Below are positions 1 to 8,170 of a stretch of 48,433 nt of DNA, piece after piece. Both the position numbers and the translations under genes were made by a program. Below the pieces are notes generated by a model that was not told the DNA's origin, did no database searches, and saw nothing but the letters and a program-made list of their open reading frames with translations. Within the stretch, counting starts at the first letter, position 1. The number at the start of each line of letters is the position of its first letter. The stretch covers positions 1-48,433 of the forward strand of contig CAXMRC010000204.1 of the NCBI GenBank assembly GCA_964195945.1. The letters run 5' to 3'. Origin of the DNA: JAAETI01 sp964195945. GTDB taxonomy: Bacteria; Actinomycetota; Acidimicrobiia; Spongiisociales; UBA5794.

Positions 1-52
1 CACCGACGATCTCACCACTTCTGAGTGCTGCAACCGCTTGCTCGATCGACAT
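1..52 (-). CDS. tsaC: Start of TsaC/Sua5 threonylcarbamoyl-AMP synthase (partial)
   Basis: Only the first 17 codons are inside the window, reading MSIEQAVAALRSGEIVG on the minus strand from an ATG at 52. That start resembles the N-terminus of YrdC/Sua5 proteins, which make threonylcarbamoyl-AMP for the t6A37 modification of ANN-decoding tRNAs. It lies 32 bp downstream of prmC, and a Sua5 gene after prmC is the usual actinobacterial order. The call rests on this short N-terminus and the context, so it is likely but not proven. Confidence 0.6.
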   Translation of the reverse strand, partial: MSIEQAVAALRSGEIVG

Positions 53-84
53 GCTTGCTCCCTTATAAACGGCTCTGTCTCAAG

Positions 85-918
85 TTAGTGCACATCGGGG
101 CGCATTGGTGCGCTTCCGACGACGAATCGGTCACGACCGGCCAGATCGGGCTCGATTTGGGGCTGCAGTGACGAAAAGATGTGGCGGCACCTTTCTCCTT
201 GCGTCTCGCCGATTTCGCAGATCACGACACCGCCAGGCCTCAGCCAACTGGCAGCTTCTTCAGCGATACGGCTGAGCACAGCAAGTCCGCCCTCGGCGGC
301 GACCAACGCTGTCGTTGGCTCGTGATTCTTCACTTCCTCGGGCAGCACCTCGAACTCGCTCCGCGCCACGTACGGGGGATTGGAGACGATGAGGTCAAGA
401 CCACCTCTCAGCTCGCCAGGGATTGCGCCAAAAAGATCTCCGCGGAAAAGCAACACCTCAAGCCCGAGTCTCGCCGCGTTCTCGGCAGCCAGGCTGATCG
501 CCTCGGGAGAAACATCACATGCAACCACCGAGGCGTCGGCACGGGCATACTTCAGCGCAAGAGCCAGGTTGCCGCTCCCGGTGCAGAGGTCGACGACGAC
601 CGGCTGCTTCCGGTCCTTGATCAGATCGACGGCAATCTCCCACAGTCGCTCGGTTTCTGGTCGTGGGATTAGCGCCCGCGAGTCGACAAGTAGTTCGATC
701 GGACCGAATTGCGCCGTACCTTCGATGTACTGCAGTGGCTCACCACGACGACGGCGCGCCACTGCGGACCTGAACCTTGCAGTCGTGTCGGCATCAACCT
801 CAGGGTCGCCAACCATCCACGTCAGCTCCTGCTGCGCAGCAAAAAGCACCAACCTACGTGCCTCATGGCCCGCCAGGTCAGGGACTTCTGCCAGTAGCAT
901 TGCAACCGTAGTCACCAT
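85..918 (-). CDS. prmC: Release factor glutamine methyltransferase
   Basis: PrmC (HemK) methylates the glutamine of the GGQ motif in release factors RF1 and RF2, using SAM. The N-terminal helical domain covers about residues 1-75. The Rossmann methyltransferase domain follows, with the SAM motif VVDLCTGSGNLALAL near residue 110 and the catalytic NPPY motif (VSNPPYVARSE) near 185. Length is about 277 aa, normal for the family. The frame is open to an ATG at 933, but AGGAAGG lies just before an ATG at 918 and a GTG at 915. A start there (MVTTVAMLL) fits the ribosome site better, so 918 is chosen. Its substrate gene prfA lies upstream on the same strand but is separated from it by two plus-strand genes, so prmC probably has its own promoter between 919 and 1062. 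Confidence 0.93.
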   Translation of the reverse strand: MVTTVAMLLAEVPDLAGHEARRLVLFAAQQELTWMVGDPEVDADTTARFRSAVARRRRGEPLQYIEGTAQFGPIELLVDSRALIPRPETERLWEIAVDLIKDRKQPVVVDLCTGSGNLALALKYARADASVVACDVSPEAISLAAENAARLGLEVLLFRGDLFGAIPGELRGGLDLIVSNPPYVARSEFEVLPEEVKNHEPTTALVAAEGGLAVLSRIAEEAASWLRPGGVVICEIGETQGERCRHIFSSLQPQIEPDLAGRDRFVVGSAPMRPDVH

Positions 919-953
919 ATCCTTCCTAAACATAGACCCTTAAGGTGTGCGTG

Positions 954-980
954 ACCGGGCGGGGTGCTGCCCGGTTTTGT
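954..980 (+). terminator. Terminator-like hairpin ahead of the AOS-family gene
   Basis: ACCGGGC (954-960) and GCCCGGT (969-975) form a perfect 7-bp stem with an 8-nt loop, followed by TTTTGTT. This is the form of a plus-strand intrinsic terminator. No plus-strand gene ends here, so it may be an attenuator in the leader of the gene at 1063 or a relic. The remaining leader (985-1062) holds a second short inverted repeat, CGGTGG / CCACCG, at about 1016-1032. I do not recognise a known riboswitch. Confidence 0.45.
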
Positions 981-1062
981 TCATTCTGAGGGTGATCTCG
1001 TGGGGGGCACAGCCCCGGTGGTTCTGCCACCGAATGCGCCAGGGGTCATATAGGAAGGCGTC

Positions 1063-2349
1063 ATGACATCGAGACATGAGAAGTTTGTCAAGCTCACCCA
1101 TCGGATGATGCAGCGGGCGGTAGACCTCGGAATCATCCGACTCCAGATGGAAGACGAGCGATTCGAGGACTCGACGATCACGGTCGACAGCCGCCAGCTC
1201 GTCAACTTTGGGACCTGTTCGTATCTCGGCGTTAACCGAGATGATCGCCTCAAACAGGCAGCCCATGAGGCGATCGACCGATTCGGACCCAACTACTCCT
1301 CATCGACGGTCTACACACGACTAAGCCTGAGCGGCGAACTTGAACACAAGCTCTCGCGGGTCTTCGACGCACCGGTCCTGGTCGCTCCAACGACCACCTT
1401 GGCCCATCTCAGTGCACTGCCGGTTCTGGCCTTCGAAGGCGATCTCGTGATCTTGGACCAGAATGCCCACGCAACGTTGCACCTCGCCGCTGACGTGCTG
1501 CGCGGTCGCGGGGTTTGTGTCGAGACCGTTGCCCACAACGACGTGGGTGCCCTGAAGGAGCGCCTAGCCACCGCTGCAAACAAGTTCAACAACCTCTGGT
1601 ACGTCGCCGACGGGCTCTATTCGATGTTCGGAGATTTTGCTCCGGTCGCTGAGATCGCCCCCTTGTTGGACGAATTCCCGACGTTTCATGTCTACTACGA
1701 CGAAGCCCATTCGATGGGATGGCTGGGCAAGCACGGTCGGGGTCACGTCCTGAGCCAGGTCCCGTGGCACCCGCGCATGGTGATTGCCGCTGGGCTATCC
1801 AAGTCATTCGGTGCGTCTGGAGGTGTGCTCGCTTTTGGCACCGCGGAGATGCGGCAACGAGTACTCCTATGTGGCGCTGCGTTCACATTTTCGGGCCCGG
1901 TGCAGGTTGCTTCGCTTGGTGCGGCGATCGCCTCTGCGGATATCCATCTCTCCCCGGAACACGAGGTGCTGCAAACCCGTCTCTTCCAACAGATAGACCT
2001 GATGGAATCACTGCTCGCAAAGCATGATCTCTCGGTCGTGCACTCGGAACGATCACCGATCTGGTTTGTCAAGGTTGGGCCGGCTGAAGCAACCGCTGCG
2101 CTGGTCCGGGGATTGATGGATGACGGGTTCTACACCAATCCAGCGACGTTCCCCGCTCTCCCATTGGGATCCGCCGGAATTCGGTTCACCCAAACCCTCC
2201 ATCACTCAGATGAGGACATTCGCAGACTGGTGCATGCGATCGCCCGCAGGGTCAATGCCGACGAAGCCGAGATTGTCATCGATCTCACTGATTCCGCAAC
2301 CAGCGAAATCGCTTCCAAACCAGACATACTCATCGAATCGAATACCTAA
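1063..2349 (+). CDS. PLP-dependent alpha-oxoamine synthase family enzyme
   Basis: This is a fold-type I PLP enzyme of the family containing glycine C-acetyltransferase, 8-amino-7-oxononanoate synthase, 5-aminolevulinate synthase and serine palmitoyltransferase. These enzymes condense an amino acid with an acyl-CoA and lose CO2. At 428 aa it has the family length. Visible motifs are FGTCSYLG near residue 50, YYDEAHSMGWLG near 210 (PLP-binding Asp and the ring-stacking region), and GLSKSFGASGG near 245 with the Schiff-base lysine. AGGAAGG 5 bp ahead of the ATG decides the start. No biotin or threonine-degradation genes are nearby, so the substrate cannot be inferred. A histidine kinase follows after 34 bp in the same direction and may be cotranscribed. 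The pair sits between prfA and prmC, which are normally adjacent. Confidence 0.8.
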   Translation: MTSRHEKFVKLTHRMMQRAVDLGIIRLQMEDERFEDSTITVDSRQLVNFGTCSYLGVNRDDRLKQAAHEAIDRFGPNYSSSTVYTRLSLSGELEHKLSRVFDAPVLVAPTTTLAHLSALPVLAFEGDLVILDQNAHATLHLAADVLRGRGVCVETVAHNDVGALKERLATAANKFNNLWYVADGLYSMFGDFAPVAEIAPLLDEFPTFHVYYDEAHSMGWLGKHGRGHVLSQVPWHPRMVIAAGLSKSFGASGGVLAFGTAEMRQRVLLCGAAFTFSGPVQVASLGAAIASADIHLSPEHEVLQTRLFQQIDLMESLLAKHDLSVVHSERSPIWFVKVGPAEATAALVRGLMDDGFYTNPATFPALPLGSAGIRFTQTLHHSDEDIRRLVHAIARRVNADEAEIVIDLTDSATSEIASKPDILIESNT

Positions 2350-2383
2350 CGTAACGAACCTGCCTACCGATAGTGGTAGGAGG

Positions 2384-4129
2384 ATGTTGCGAACCCGAAT
2401 CGATCGAACTCAGCATGCGGCGTCTCCGGTTCTGACCGTGCCAGTAAGGCTCGTCCTCAGCCTCCTTCTTGGGGCAACGGTGGCGACGGTATTCATGGAC
2501 GGCGAAGCGGCCGCCATCGTCACTGCCGTGGCAGCTCTAACTGGGATGTCGGCTGCGAGCTGGCTCTTCATCTCGCGCTCGCAAACACTCGCTTCCGAGG
2601 AACGCCGCGCCTGGCGGTTGTTTGGTATCGGTCTAGGCACCGGTGCCCTCGGTCTCGCGGTGCACGCAACCGTGCTTGTGGTCACAGGCGATGTGCCAGT
2701 CTTCGGACCGATCGACTTCATCTGGTTGACCGGCTATCTGATCCTTATCACCGGCCTCGCGCGTCTCCCCCATTCGGCTGGCAGCACCTGGCAGCGCGCG
2801 CGTCTCTTCATCGACGGAGTCATCGGGGCAGTCGCCGTTGGAGCACTGTTGTGGACGTTCTCGATTGGTGATTTGACGGCCCAACTGAGCGAAGGCGGCG
2901 TTTGGGAGCGATTTGTCGGCTCAGCGTATATCTTCCTCGACTCAACCGTGCTTGTCCTGCTGATGATCGTTGTGGTTCGACGGAGCACATACCGCTTCGA
3001 TATGCGCCTCGTACTGATTGGTGTCGCCGGCGTCACCCATCTGGTCTCCGACTATCTGTTCCTGACTTCCGGACTTGGCAAAAGCTTCGCCGAAGCCGAA
3101 CCGGCCCACCCCATAAGCATTCTTTCGATCGCTTTGTTCGCAGCCGCAGCCGCAATCGTGGACCGCAAACCGGCCAAGTACGAGTATGCATACCGGACGA
3201 AGACGCCATGGTGGGCACTCGCGTTCCCGTACAGCTTTGCGGTGGTAATGGTCGTCGCGATGTTTGTGCGAACAACGCTCAACCCATGGACCGATGGCGG
3301 CGAAGGACTCCTCAACGCCACGTTCGTTGTGCTCGCTTTGGTGGTGACGCGACAAGCAGTGTCTATTCGTGAGAATCAACGGCTAATTGAAGACCAACGC
3401 ACCACGCTTGTGTCTTCGATCTCTCACGAGCTGCGGACCCCGCTCACGTCCGTTGTGGGCTTCCTCGAATTACTTGACGGAGACTCCCTCGACGACACCG
3501 AAGAGCGCCGTGAGGTCACCGCAATCGCAAATCACCAGGCCCAGTACCTCGGCCGTATCGTCTCTGACCTGGTCATGTTGGCGTCCGATACGATGACCAA
3601 CATGGAGTTGAAAATCGCTCCGACGCCTGTCGATAGCTTCACCTGGGCCGCGATCAACGCAGCCGCGATCGACCCGTCGCTGGTGCAAGTGGACGCGGAG
3701 CGAAACGTCACGGCATTCCTCGATCAAGGTCGTATGGAGCAGGCCGTTGCCAACCTGCTCGTAAATGCAGTTCGCTACGGCGGAGAGAACGTGTTCGTCG
3801 TCGCCAAGGCCGACGGTGGGGATCTGTTGCTTGAGGTTCACGACGACGGTCCAGGTGTCCCGCGGAAATACGAGCTGATGATCTGGGAGAAGTTCGAGCG
3901 TGGCCTCAATCGATTCAACGCCATCGTTCCTGGCTCAGGCATTGGTCTTGCAGTAACCAACGCTATCGCAAAAGGTCACGGCGGATCCGCAGGCTACCGC
4001 CGCTCCGATCGACTCGGCGGCGCATGCTTCTGGATTCGTCTTCCGGGGCGGGTCCGGGAAGAGAAGGCAGCCACCCAAGGCGCCTCACCTCATCTGACCG
4101 TCGTGGAGGGTGACGCTCAGACCGCCTAG
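2384..4129 (+). CDS. Membrane-bound sensor histidine kinase
   Basis: About 581 aa. The first ~340 residues form some nine hydrophobic segments (for example LVLSLLLGATVATV, LGTGALGLAVHATVLVV, YIFLDSTVLVLLMIVVV), so sensing is probably within the membrane. The kinase core follows: H-box SSISHELRTPLTSVVGF, N-box LLVNAVRYGG, G1 DDGPGVP and G2 GSGIGLAV, giving HisKA and HATPase_c domains with the catalytic residues present. The frame is open further upstream but would overlap the preceding gene; the ATG at 2384 follows directly on GGTAGGAGG, and a TTG at 2387 is an alternative start. No response regulator is adjacent, so it is an orphan kinase in this window. Confidence 0.85.
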   Translation: MLRTRIDRTQHAASPVLTVPVRLVLSLLLGATVATVFMDGEAAAIVTAVAALTGMSAASWLFISRSQTLASEERRAWRLFGIGLGTGALGLAVHATVLVVTGDVPVFGPIDFIWLTGYLILITGLARLPHSAGSTWQRARLFIDGVIGAVAVGALLWTFSIGDLTAQLSEGGVWERFVGSAYIFLDSTVLVLLMIVVVRRSTYRFDMRLVLIGVAGVTHLVSDYLFLTSGLGKSFAEAEPAHPISILSIALFAAAAAIVDRKPAKYEYAYRTKTPWWALAFPYSFAVVMVVAMFVRTTLNPWTDGGEGLLNATFVVLALVVTRQAVSIRENQRLIEDQRTTLVSSISHELRTPLTSVVGFLELLDGDSLDDTEERREVTAIANHQAQYLGRIVSDLVMLASDTMTNMELKIAPTPVDSFTWAAINAAAIDPSLVQVDAERNVTAFLDQGRMEQAVANLLVNAVRYGGENVFVVAKADGGDLLLEVHDDGPGVPRKYELMIWEKFERGLNRFNAIVPGSGIGLAVTNAIAKGHGGSAGYRRSDRLGGACFWIRLPGRVREEKAATQGASPHLTVVEGDAQTA

Positions 4130-4139
4130 AACTGCCTGC

Positions 4140-5219
4140 CTAGGAAGGCGTCGCCAGGCTCTCCGCGGCGGCGTGAGCGATGAGGGCATCGTGAAATTCG
4201 TCGAGGGCGCCGTCGAGGATTTCGGGCAGGGAGTGCAGGGTGAGCCCGACGCGGTGGTCGGTGACCCGGTTCTCCTTGAAATTGTAGGTGCGAATCTTTT
4301 CCGCCCTCTGCCCGGTACCAACCTGCGAACGTCGGGCTGACGCCTGCTCGCCGTGCTGCTCTGCAAGCTGCTGTTGGTAGAGACGGGCCCGCAGCACCCG
4401 CATCGCCTTGATCTTGTTTTGGAGTTGTGACTTCTCGTCCTGACAGGTGACTACCACGCCGGTCGGCAAATGAGTGATCCGCACCGCCGAGTCGGTCGTG
4501 TTCACAGATTGACCACCGGGGCCGGTAGCACGAAACGTGTCAACGGTTATATCGTTTTCATGGATGTCAATTTCGACGTCTTTGACTTCAGGCAAGACAG
4601 CGACGGTGGCAATCGAAGTGTGAATCCGACCTTGGGATTCGGTTTTCGGGACACGTTGTACGCGATGTGGGCCGGCCTCATATTTGAGGCGAGAGAAGGC
4701 ACCCTTGCCTTTGACTGAGAACGTCGCATCCTTGAGACCACCTCCACCGGTGATCGAGGTGTTGATCGACTCGCTCTTCCAGCCGTGCCGCTCTGCAAAG
4801 CGTTCATACATTCGATAAAGGTCGGCACCCCATAGGGCTGCCTCATCACCGCCGACCGCGGCGCGGATCTCGACAATCACGTCTTTGTCATCGTCAGGAT
4901 CCTTCGGAACGAGCATCACCCGGAGATGGGTTTCCAGCGGCTCGAGACGAGCTTGCTGTTCGGCGGCGACACCCTCGAGATACTCTCGCATCTCTGCTTC
5001 TTGCTCACCTGCCGCCATCTCGACCGCTTCTTTCATCTCCGCGGCGGCCTGCTGATAGTCGCGAAACGCTTCGAGCACAGGCCGCAACTCGGAATGCCGG
5101 ATGGATATCTCGCGATAGCGATCTTGATCAGACATGACTACAGGATCGGCCAACTGCTCTAGCGTCGTTGCGAAATGGCCTTCAAGCTCTTGGAGCTTTG
5201 AGAGAAGGCTCTTATCCAT
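4140..5219 (-). CDS. prfA: Peptide chain release factor 1
   Basis: RF1 reads UAA and UAG stop codons and triggers release of the finished protein. The 359-aa product has the expected order: a helical N-terminal domain, the codon-recognition PxT tripeptide (here PKT in RVPKTESQGRIHTS), and the peptidyl-transferase loop ATGPGGQSVNTTDSA with the GGQ that PrmC methylates. The basic C-terminus QVGTGQRAEKIRTYNF is also typical. The frame is open to 5246, but the ATG at 5219 (MDKSLLSKLQ) fits the family and has a purine-rich ribosome site. It overlaps the stop of the DUF1385 gene by 8 bp, which points to translational coupling. It converges on the histidine kinase with a 10-bp gap. Confidence 0.97.
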   Translation of the reverse strand: MDKSLLSKLQELEGHFATTLEQLADPVVMSDQDRYREISIRHSELRPVLEAFRDYQQAAAEMKEAVEMAAGEQEAEMREYLEGVAAEQQARLEPLETHLRVMLVPKDPDDDKDVIVEIRAAVGGDEAALWGADLYRMYERFAERHGWKSESINTSITGGGGLKDATFSVKGKGAFSRLKYEAGPHRVQRVPKTESQGRIHTSIATVAVLPEVKDVEIDIHENDITVDTFRATGPGGQSVNTTDSAVRITHLPTGVVVTCQDEKSQLQNKIKAMRVLRARLYQQQLAEQHGEQASARRSQVGTGQRAEKIRTYNFKENRVTDHRVGLTLHSLPEILDGALDEFHDALIAHAAAESLATPS

Positions 5220-6156
5220 CGATGACTTCTTCTCTCTCCGCGGCAAGGGCGGCTGCGACGATGGGCCCTCGCTGCTCGAGGTCGGCGATCTCGTCCTCCG
5301 ACAACGCAGCCAACAGGCTGGCTACGGCCACCTCAACCATGTCGTCGGAAGGCTCTTTGGTCGTGATGCGTTGCAGCCAGATCCCCGGCCGGTTGGCCCA
5401 TGACATCCAGCTTGAGTTTGCTCCGAGCTTTAGCACCTCATATGAGAGGCCAGCGATCACAGGGATAAGAAGGATCCTGGCCAGCACCTGCCACACAAAG
5501 GGCAACGGGGCCAAAGCCAGGAACACAAAGAACGCCACCATGCCCACAATCAGAATGAACGACGTGCCGCATCGAGGATGGCGAGGGCTGTAGACCTGGA
5601 TAGCCTCGACGGTGAGCGGATCGCCTGCCTCGTACGCGTGGATCGTCTTGTGTTCTGCGCCGTGGTATTGGAAGACACGCCTGATCTCTTTTGACCGAGA
5701 TATTGCCCATATGTACAAAACGATCAGAGCTATCCGGAGCACACCATCGATAACAACGAAGGCTATCGAGGTATCCGATACGAAACCCTTGAGATAGTTG
5801 GCCGCAAACGCTGGCAGCAAGATGAACAAGCCGAGCGCGACGACCACTGCAAATACCATCGTCCCGACGACCTGGCCCTTGCTTAGCTCGCCTTCTTCTT
5901 CTGCCCCTGACTGCACCGCCGACCAGGACAGCGCACGGAATCCGAGGGAGAGAGATTCGACAAGCACGAGCACGCCGCGGATGAAGGGGACACGCCGCAG
6001 CCGCGACTTGCCGGTGAGGTTGGGCAGTTCGTTGCGTTGGGTAATGATTGTGCCATCAGGACGGCGGCAAGCCACGGCCCAGCGAGTCGGGGCGCGCATC
6101 ATCACGCCTTCCATGACGGCTTGACCGCCGACACTCGCTCCTGGTGAGCGGCTCAC
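5212..6156 (-). CDS. DUF1385 membrane protein (YqhQ-like)
   Basis: A 314-aa protein of the DUF1385 family, whose function is not established. It opens with the typical VGGQAVMEGVMMRAPTRWAVA motif region and carries the family signatures FQYHGAEHKTIHAYE (about residues 165-180) and HPRCGTSF (about 195-202). Four or five membrane segments are visible (VVGTMVFAVVVALGLFILLP, SIAFVVIDGVLRIALIVLYIW, SFILIVGMVAFFVFLALAP, VLARILLIPVIAGLSYEV). The start is a GTG immediately after the rpmE stop codon and the end overlaps prfA, so it is inside the rho-rpmE-prfA operon, as in many actinobacteria. Confidence 0.9.
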   Translation of the reverse strand: MSRSPGASVGGQAVMEGVMMRAPTRWAVACRRPDGTIITQRNELPNLTGKSRLRRVPFIRGVLVLVESLSLGFRALSWSAVQSGAEEEGELSKGQVVGTMVFAVVVALGLFILLPAFAANYLKGFVSDTSIAFVVIDGVLRIALIVLYIWAISRSKEIRRVFQYHGAEHKTIHAYEAGDPLTVEAIQVYSPRHPRCGTSFILIVGMVAFFVFLALAPLPFVWQVLARILLIPVIAGLSYEVLKLGANSSWMSWANRPGIWLQRITTKEPSDDMVEVAVASLLAALSEDEIADLEQRGPIVAAALAAEREEVIDG

Positions 6157-6450
6157 CTATTTGTCGGTTGCCGCTGAGTCCTCAGCCGGGCGCTCGGTAT
6201 CGATGCCGACTTTGGCATAACGACGACGGAAGCGCTCAACCCGGCCACCGGAGTCGACAAGAATCTGCTTGCCGGTGTAGAAGGGGTGGCTGTTGCTCGA
6301 GATTTCGAGCTTGGCGAGCGGGTAGGTGTTGCCATCTTCCCATTCGATCGTCTCACCGGTCTCGATGGTCGATCGAGTGAGAAAGGCAAACTCGGACGAC
6401 GTGTCTTGGTACACGACCGGCCGGTAACTGGGATGAAGATCGGGTTTCAC
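6157..6450 (-). CDS. rpmE2: Ribosomal protein bL31, type B (zinc-free form)
   Basis: A 97-aa large-subunit protein beginning MKPDLHPSYRPVVYQDTSS, which is the type B L31 signature. SHPFYTGKQILVDSGGRVERF is the conserved second half. There is no cysteine, so it is the zinc-independent C-minus form. In actinobacteria carrying both types, this form usually replaces the zinc-binding one under zinc limitation. Here it occupies the slot between rho and prfA that often holds the zinc form, so it may be the constitutive L31. The acidic tail after RRRYAKVG is a lineage extension. Whether a C-plus paralogue exists cannot be told from this window. Confidence 0.93.
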   Translation of the reverse strand: MKPDLHPSYRPVVYQDTSSEFAFLTRSTIETGETIEWEDGNTYPLAKLEISSNSHPFYTGKQILVDSGGRVERFRRRYAKVGIDTERPAEDSAATDK

Positions 6451-6488
6451 TGCTCTAGCTCCTGGTTCTCATGCAGCATGTAACTTTA

Positions 6489-7970
6489 CTACTGACTGCT
6501 CTTCGCAATCTCAGCGAGGAACGAGGCATTGGACTTAGTGTTCTTGAGGCGATCAATAAGGAGTTCGAGAGCGGCTCCCGGCTCGAGCGCCATAAGCACC
6601 CGACGCAGCTTCCATACCTCGTTCAGTTCGTCCGGCTGGAACAACAATTCTTCACGACGGGTACCCGAGCCCTCGATATCAATTGCCGGGTAGATTCGCT
6701 TGTCGGCGAGTTTCCTGTCGAGACGCAGCTCCATGTTGCCGGTGCCTTTGAACTCTTCGAAGATGACCTCGTCCATCCGGGAACCGGTCTCGACGAGTGC
6801 AGTGCCGAGAATGGTCAAGCTGCCGCCCTCTTCGATGTTCCTGGCTGCGCCAAAGAATCGTTTTGGCGGGTACAGCGCCGTCGAATCGACACCACCGGAC
6901 AAGATCCGGCCCGAGGCAGGCGTCGCCAGGTTGTGCGCCCTGGCCAAACGGGTGATCGAGTCCAGCAACACGACGACATCTTGCCCCGACTCGACGAGTC
7001 GCTTGGCACGCTCGATGGCCAACTCCGACACCTGTGTGTGCTCTTCGGCGGGCCGGTCAAACGTTGAGTAGATGACCTCGCCACGCACCGAACGTTGCAT
7101 GTCGGTGACTTCCTCAGGGCGCTCATCAACCAGAACCACCATAAGGTGACACTCGGGGTTGTTCTGAACGATTGAGTTCGCCAGTTCCTTGAGAACAGTT
7201 GTTTTGCCTGCCTTGGGCGGCGAGACAATGAGACCGCGCTGTCCTTTGCCGATCGGGGCGATGAGGTCGACGATCCTGGTCAGAATGTTGTTGCTCTCGC
7301 CTTCGACCTCAAGCGGGAGCCGCACATCGGGGAACAGCGGAGTAAGGCTGGAGAACTTGGGGCGATCCTGTGCCAATTCCGGCTCCATCTCGTTGACCTT
7401 GGTCGGTCGCACCAAAGCCGGGAACTTCTCCTGAGCACGAGCGGGGCGGATGGGGCCTTCGCAAATGTCGCCCTTGCGCAGCTTGTGCTTGCGAACCTGG
7501 TTAGCGGGAACGTAAACGTCCTGATCGCTCGGCTTGTATCCACCGCAACGAAGGAAACCGTATCCTTCGGGCAGGATGTCGAGGATCCCTGTACGGATCT
7601 CGAGCTCAGACTCATCGATCGGTTCTTGCGGGCGACGCTTGTTGCGTCGTCTCCGGCTGCGGTTGCCGTCTTGACCGCCCTGATCCTGACGTTCACCGCG
7701 GCTGTCACGCTGCCGGTCGCGCCCGTCGCCATTTTGACTGCCGTCAGAGCCTTCCTTTGTCTCAGAAGGAGTTTCTTCGGTCTTGACGGAAGCTACCTCT
7801 TCTACCGGTGACGGCTCAGGAAGCATCTTCTCATCGAACTTGTCTGACCCAACAATGGCGGTGATCAGCTTTGTCTTTTGCAGTCCGTCATGGTCCAGGT
7901 CAATGGAACCGGCCATGTTGCGCAAGGCATCTAGGCCTAGCTCTTGGAGTCTGGCTCGGGTAGTCGTCAT
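6489..7970 (-). CDS. rho: Transcription termination factor Rho
   Basis: A hexameric RNA-dependent ATPase that stops transcription. The ~493-aa product has an N-terminal SAP-like helix (TTTRARLQELGLDALRNMAG), then an actinobacterial insert of ~90 residues rich in R, D, N, Q and G. The RNA-binding OSB domain follows (TGILDILPEGYGFLR), then the ATPase core with Walker A PPKAGKTT and Walker B VVVLLDSITRLARA. ALYPPKRFFGAARN and GTGNMELRLDRKLADKRIYPA are conserved C-terminal blocks. The frame is open to 8027, but the ATG at 7970 matches the family N-terminus. The 200-bp gap up to thrC contains short inverted repeats (CCGGAT / ATCCGG around 8113-8130 and GGTAT / ATACC around 8024-8037). These could belong to a rho leader; autoregulation is known in E. 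coli rho. Confidence 0.97.
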   Translation of the reverse strand: MTTTRARLQELGLDALRNMAGSIDLDHDGLQKTKLITAIVGSDKFDEKMLPEPSPVEEVASVKTEETPSETKEGSDGSQNGDGRDRQRDSRGERQDQGGQDGNRSRRRRNKRRPQEPIDESELEIRTGILDILPEGYGFLRCGGYKPSDQDVYVPANQVRKHKLRKGDICEGPIRPARAQEKFPALVRPTKVNEMEPELAQDRPKFSSLTPLFPDVRLPLEVEGESNNILTRIVDLIAPIGKGQRGLIVSPPKAGKTTVLKELANSIVQNNPECHLMVVLVDERPEEVTDMQRSVRGEVIYSTFDRPAEEHTQVSELAIERAKRLVESGQDVVVLLDSITRLARAHNLATPASGRILSGGVDSTALYPPKRFFGAARNIEEGGSLTILGTALVETGSRMDEVIFEEFKGTGNMELRLDRKLADKRIYPAIDIEGSGTRREELLFQPDELNEVWKLRRVLMALEPGAALELLIDRLKNTKSNASFLAEIAKSSQ

Positions 7971-8170
7971 GGGCAGTTTTGTCCCTTTCAACGAAGTTTT
8001 TGGCACAAAGGCCTGTGGTATCTCCATACCGAAGAAGCGGTGGTCCCCTCAAGAGAATCAGAACACGCATTCGGCGCAGCAAGCTGCAAGGGAGAAGGTG
8101 GAACCGGATATCGATCCGGGCAGTAGCTTACCGTCATCAGACGGCTACGCAAGCGCTAACGCGATTTGCG

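Noticed and set aside
916..926. CATATCCTTCC, an 11-mer of the array repeat, near the prmC start; also at about 41550-41560
   Set aside because: The first is the reverse complement of the prmC ribosome site and start; the second is coding sequence (DHILPR) in the DUF385 gene. No other part of the repeat is present at either place.
985..1062. ZTP or other known riboswitch before the AOS-family gene
   Set aside because: CCACCGGGG on the minus strand recalls part of the ZTP motif, but the remaining conserved elements are absent on either strand.
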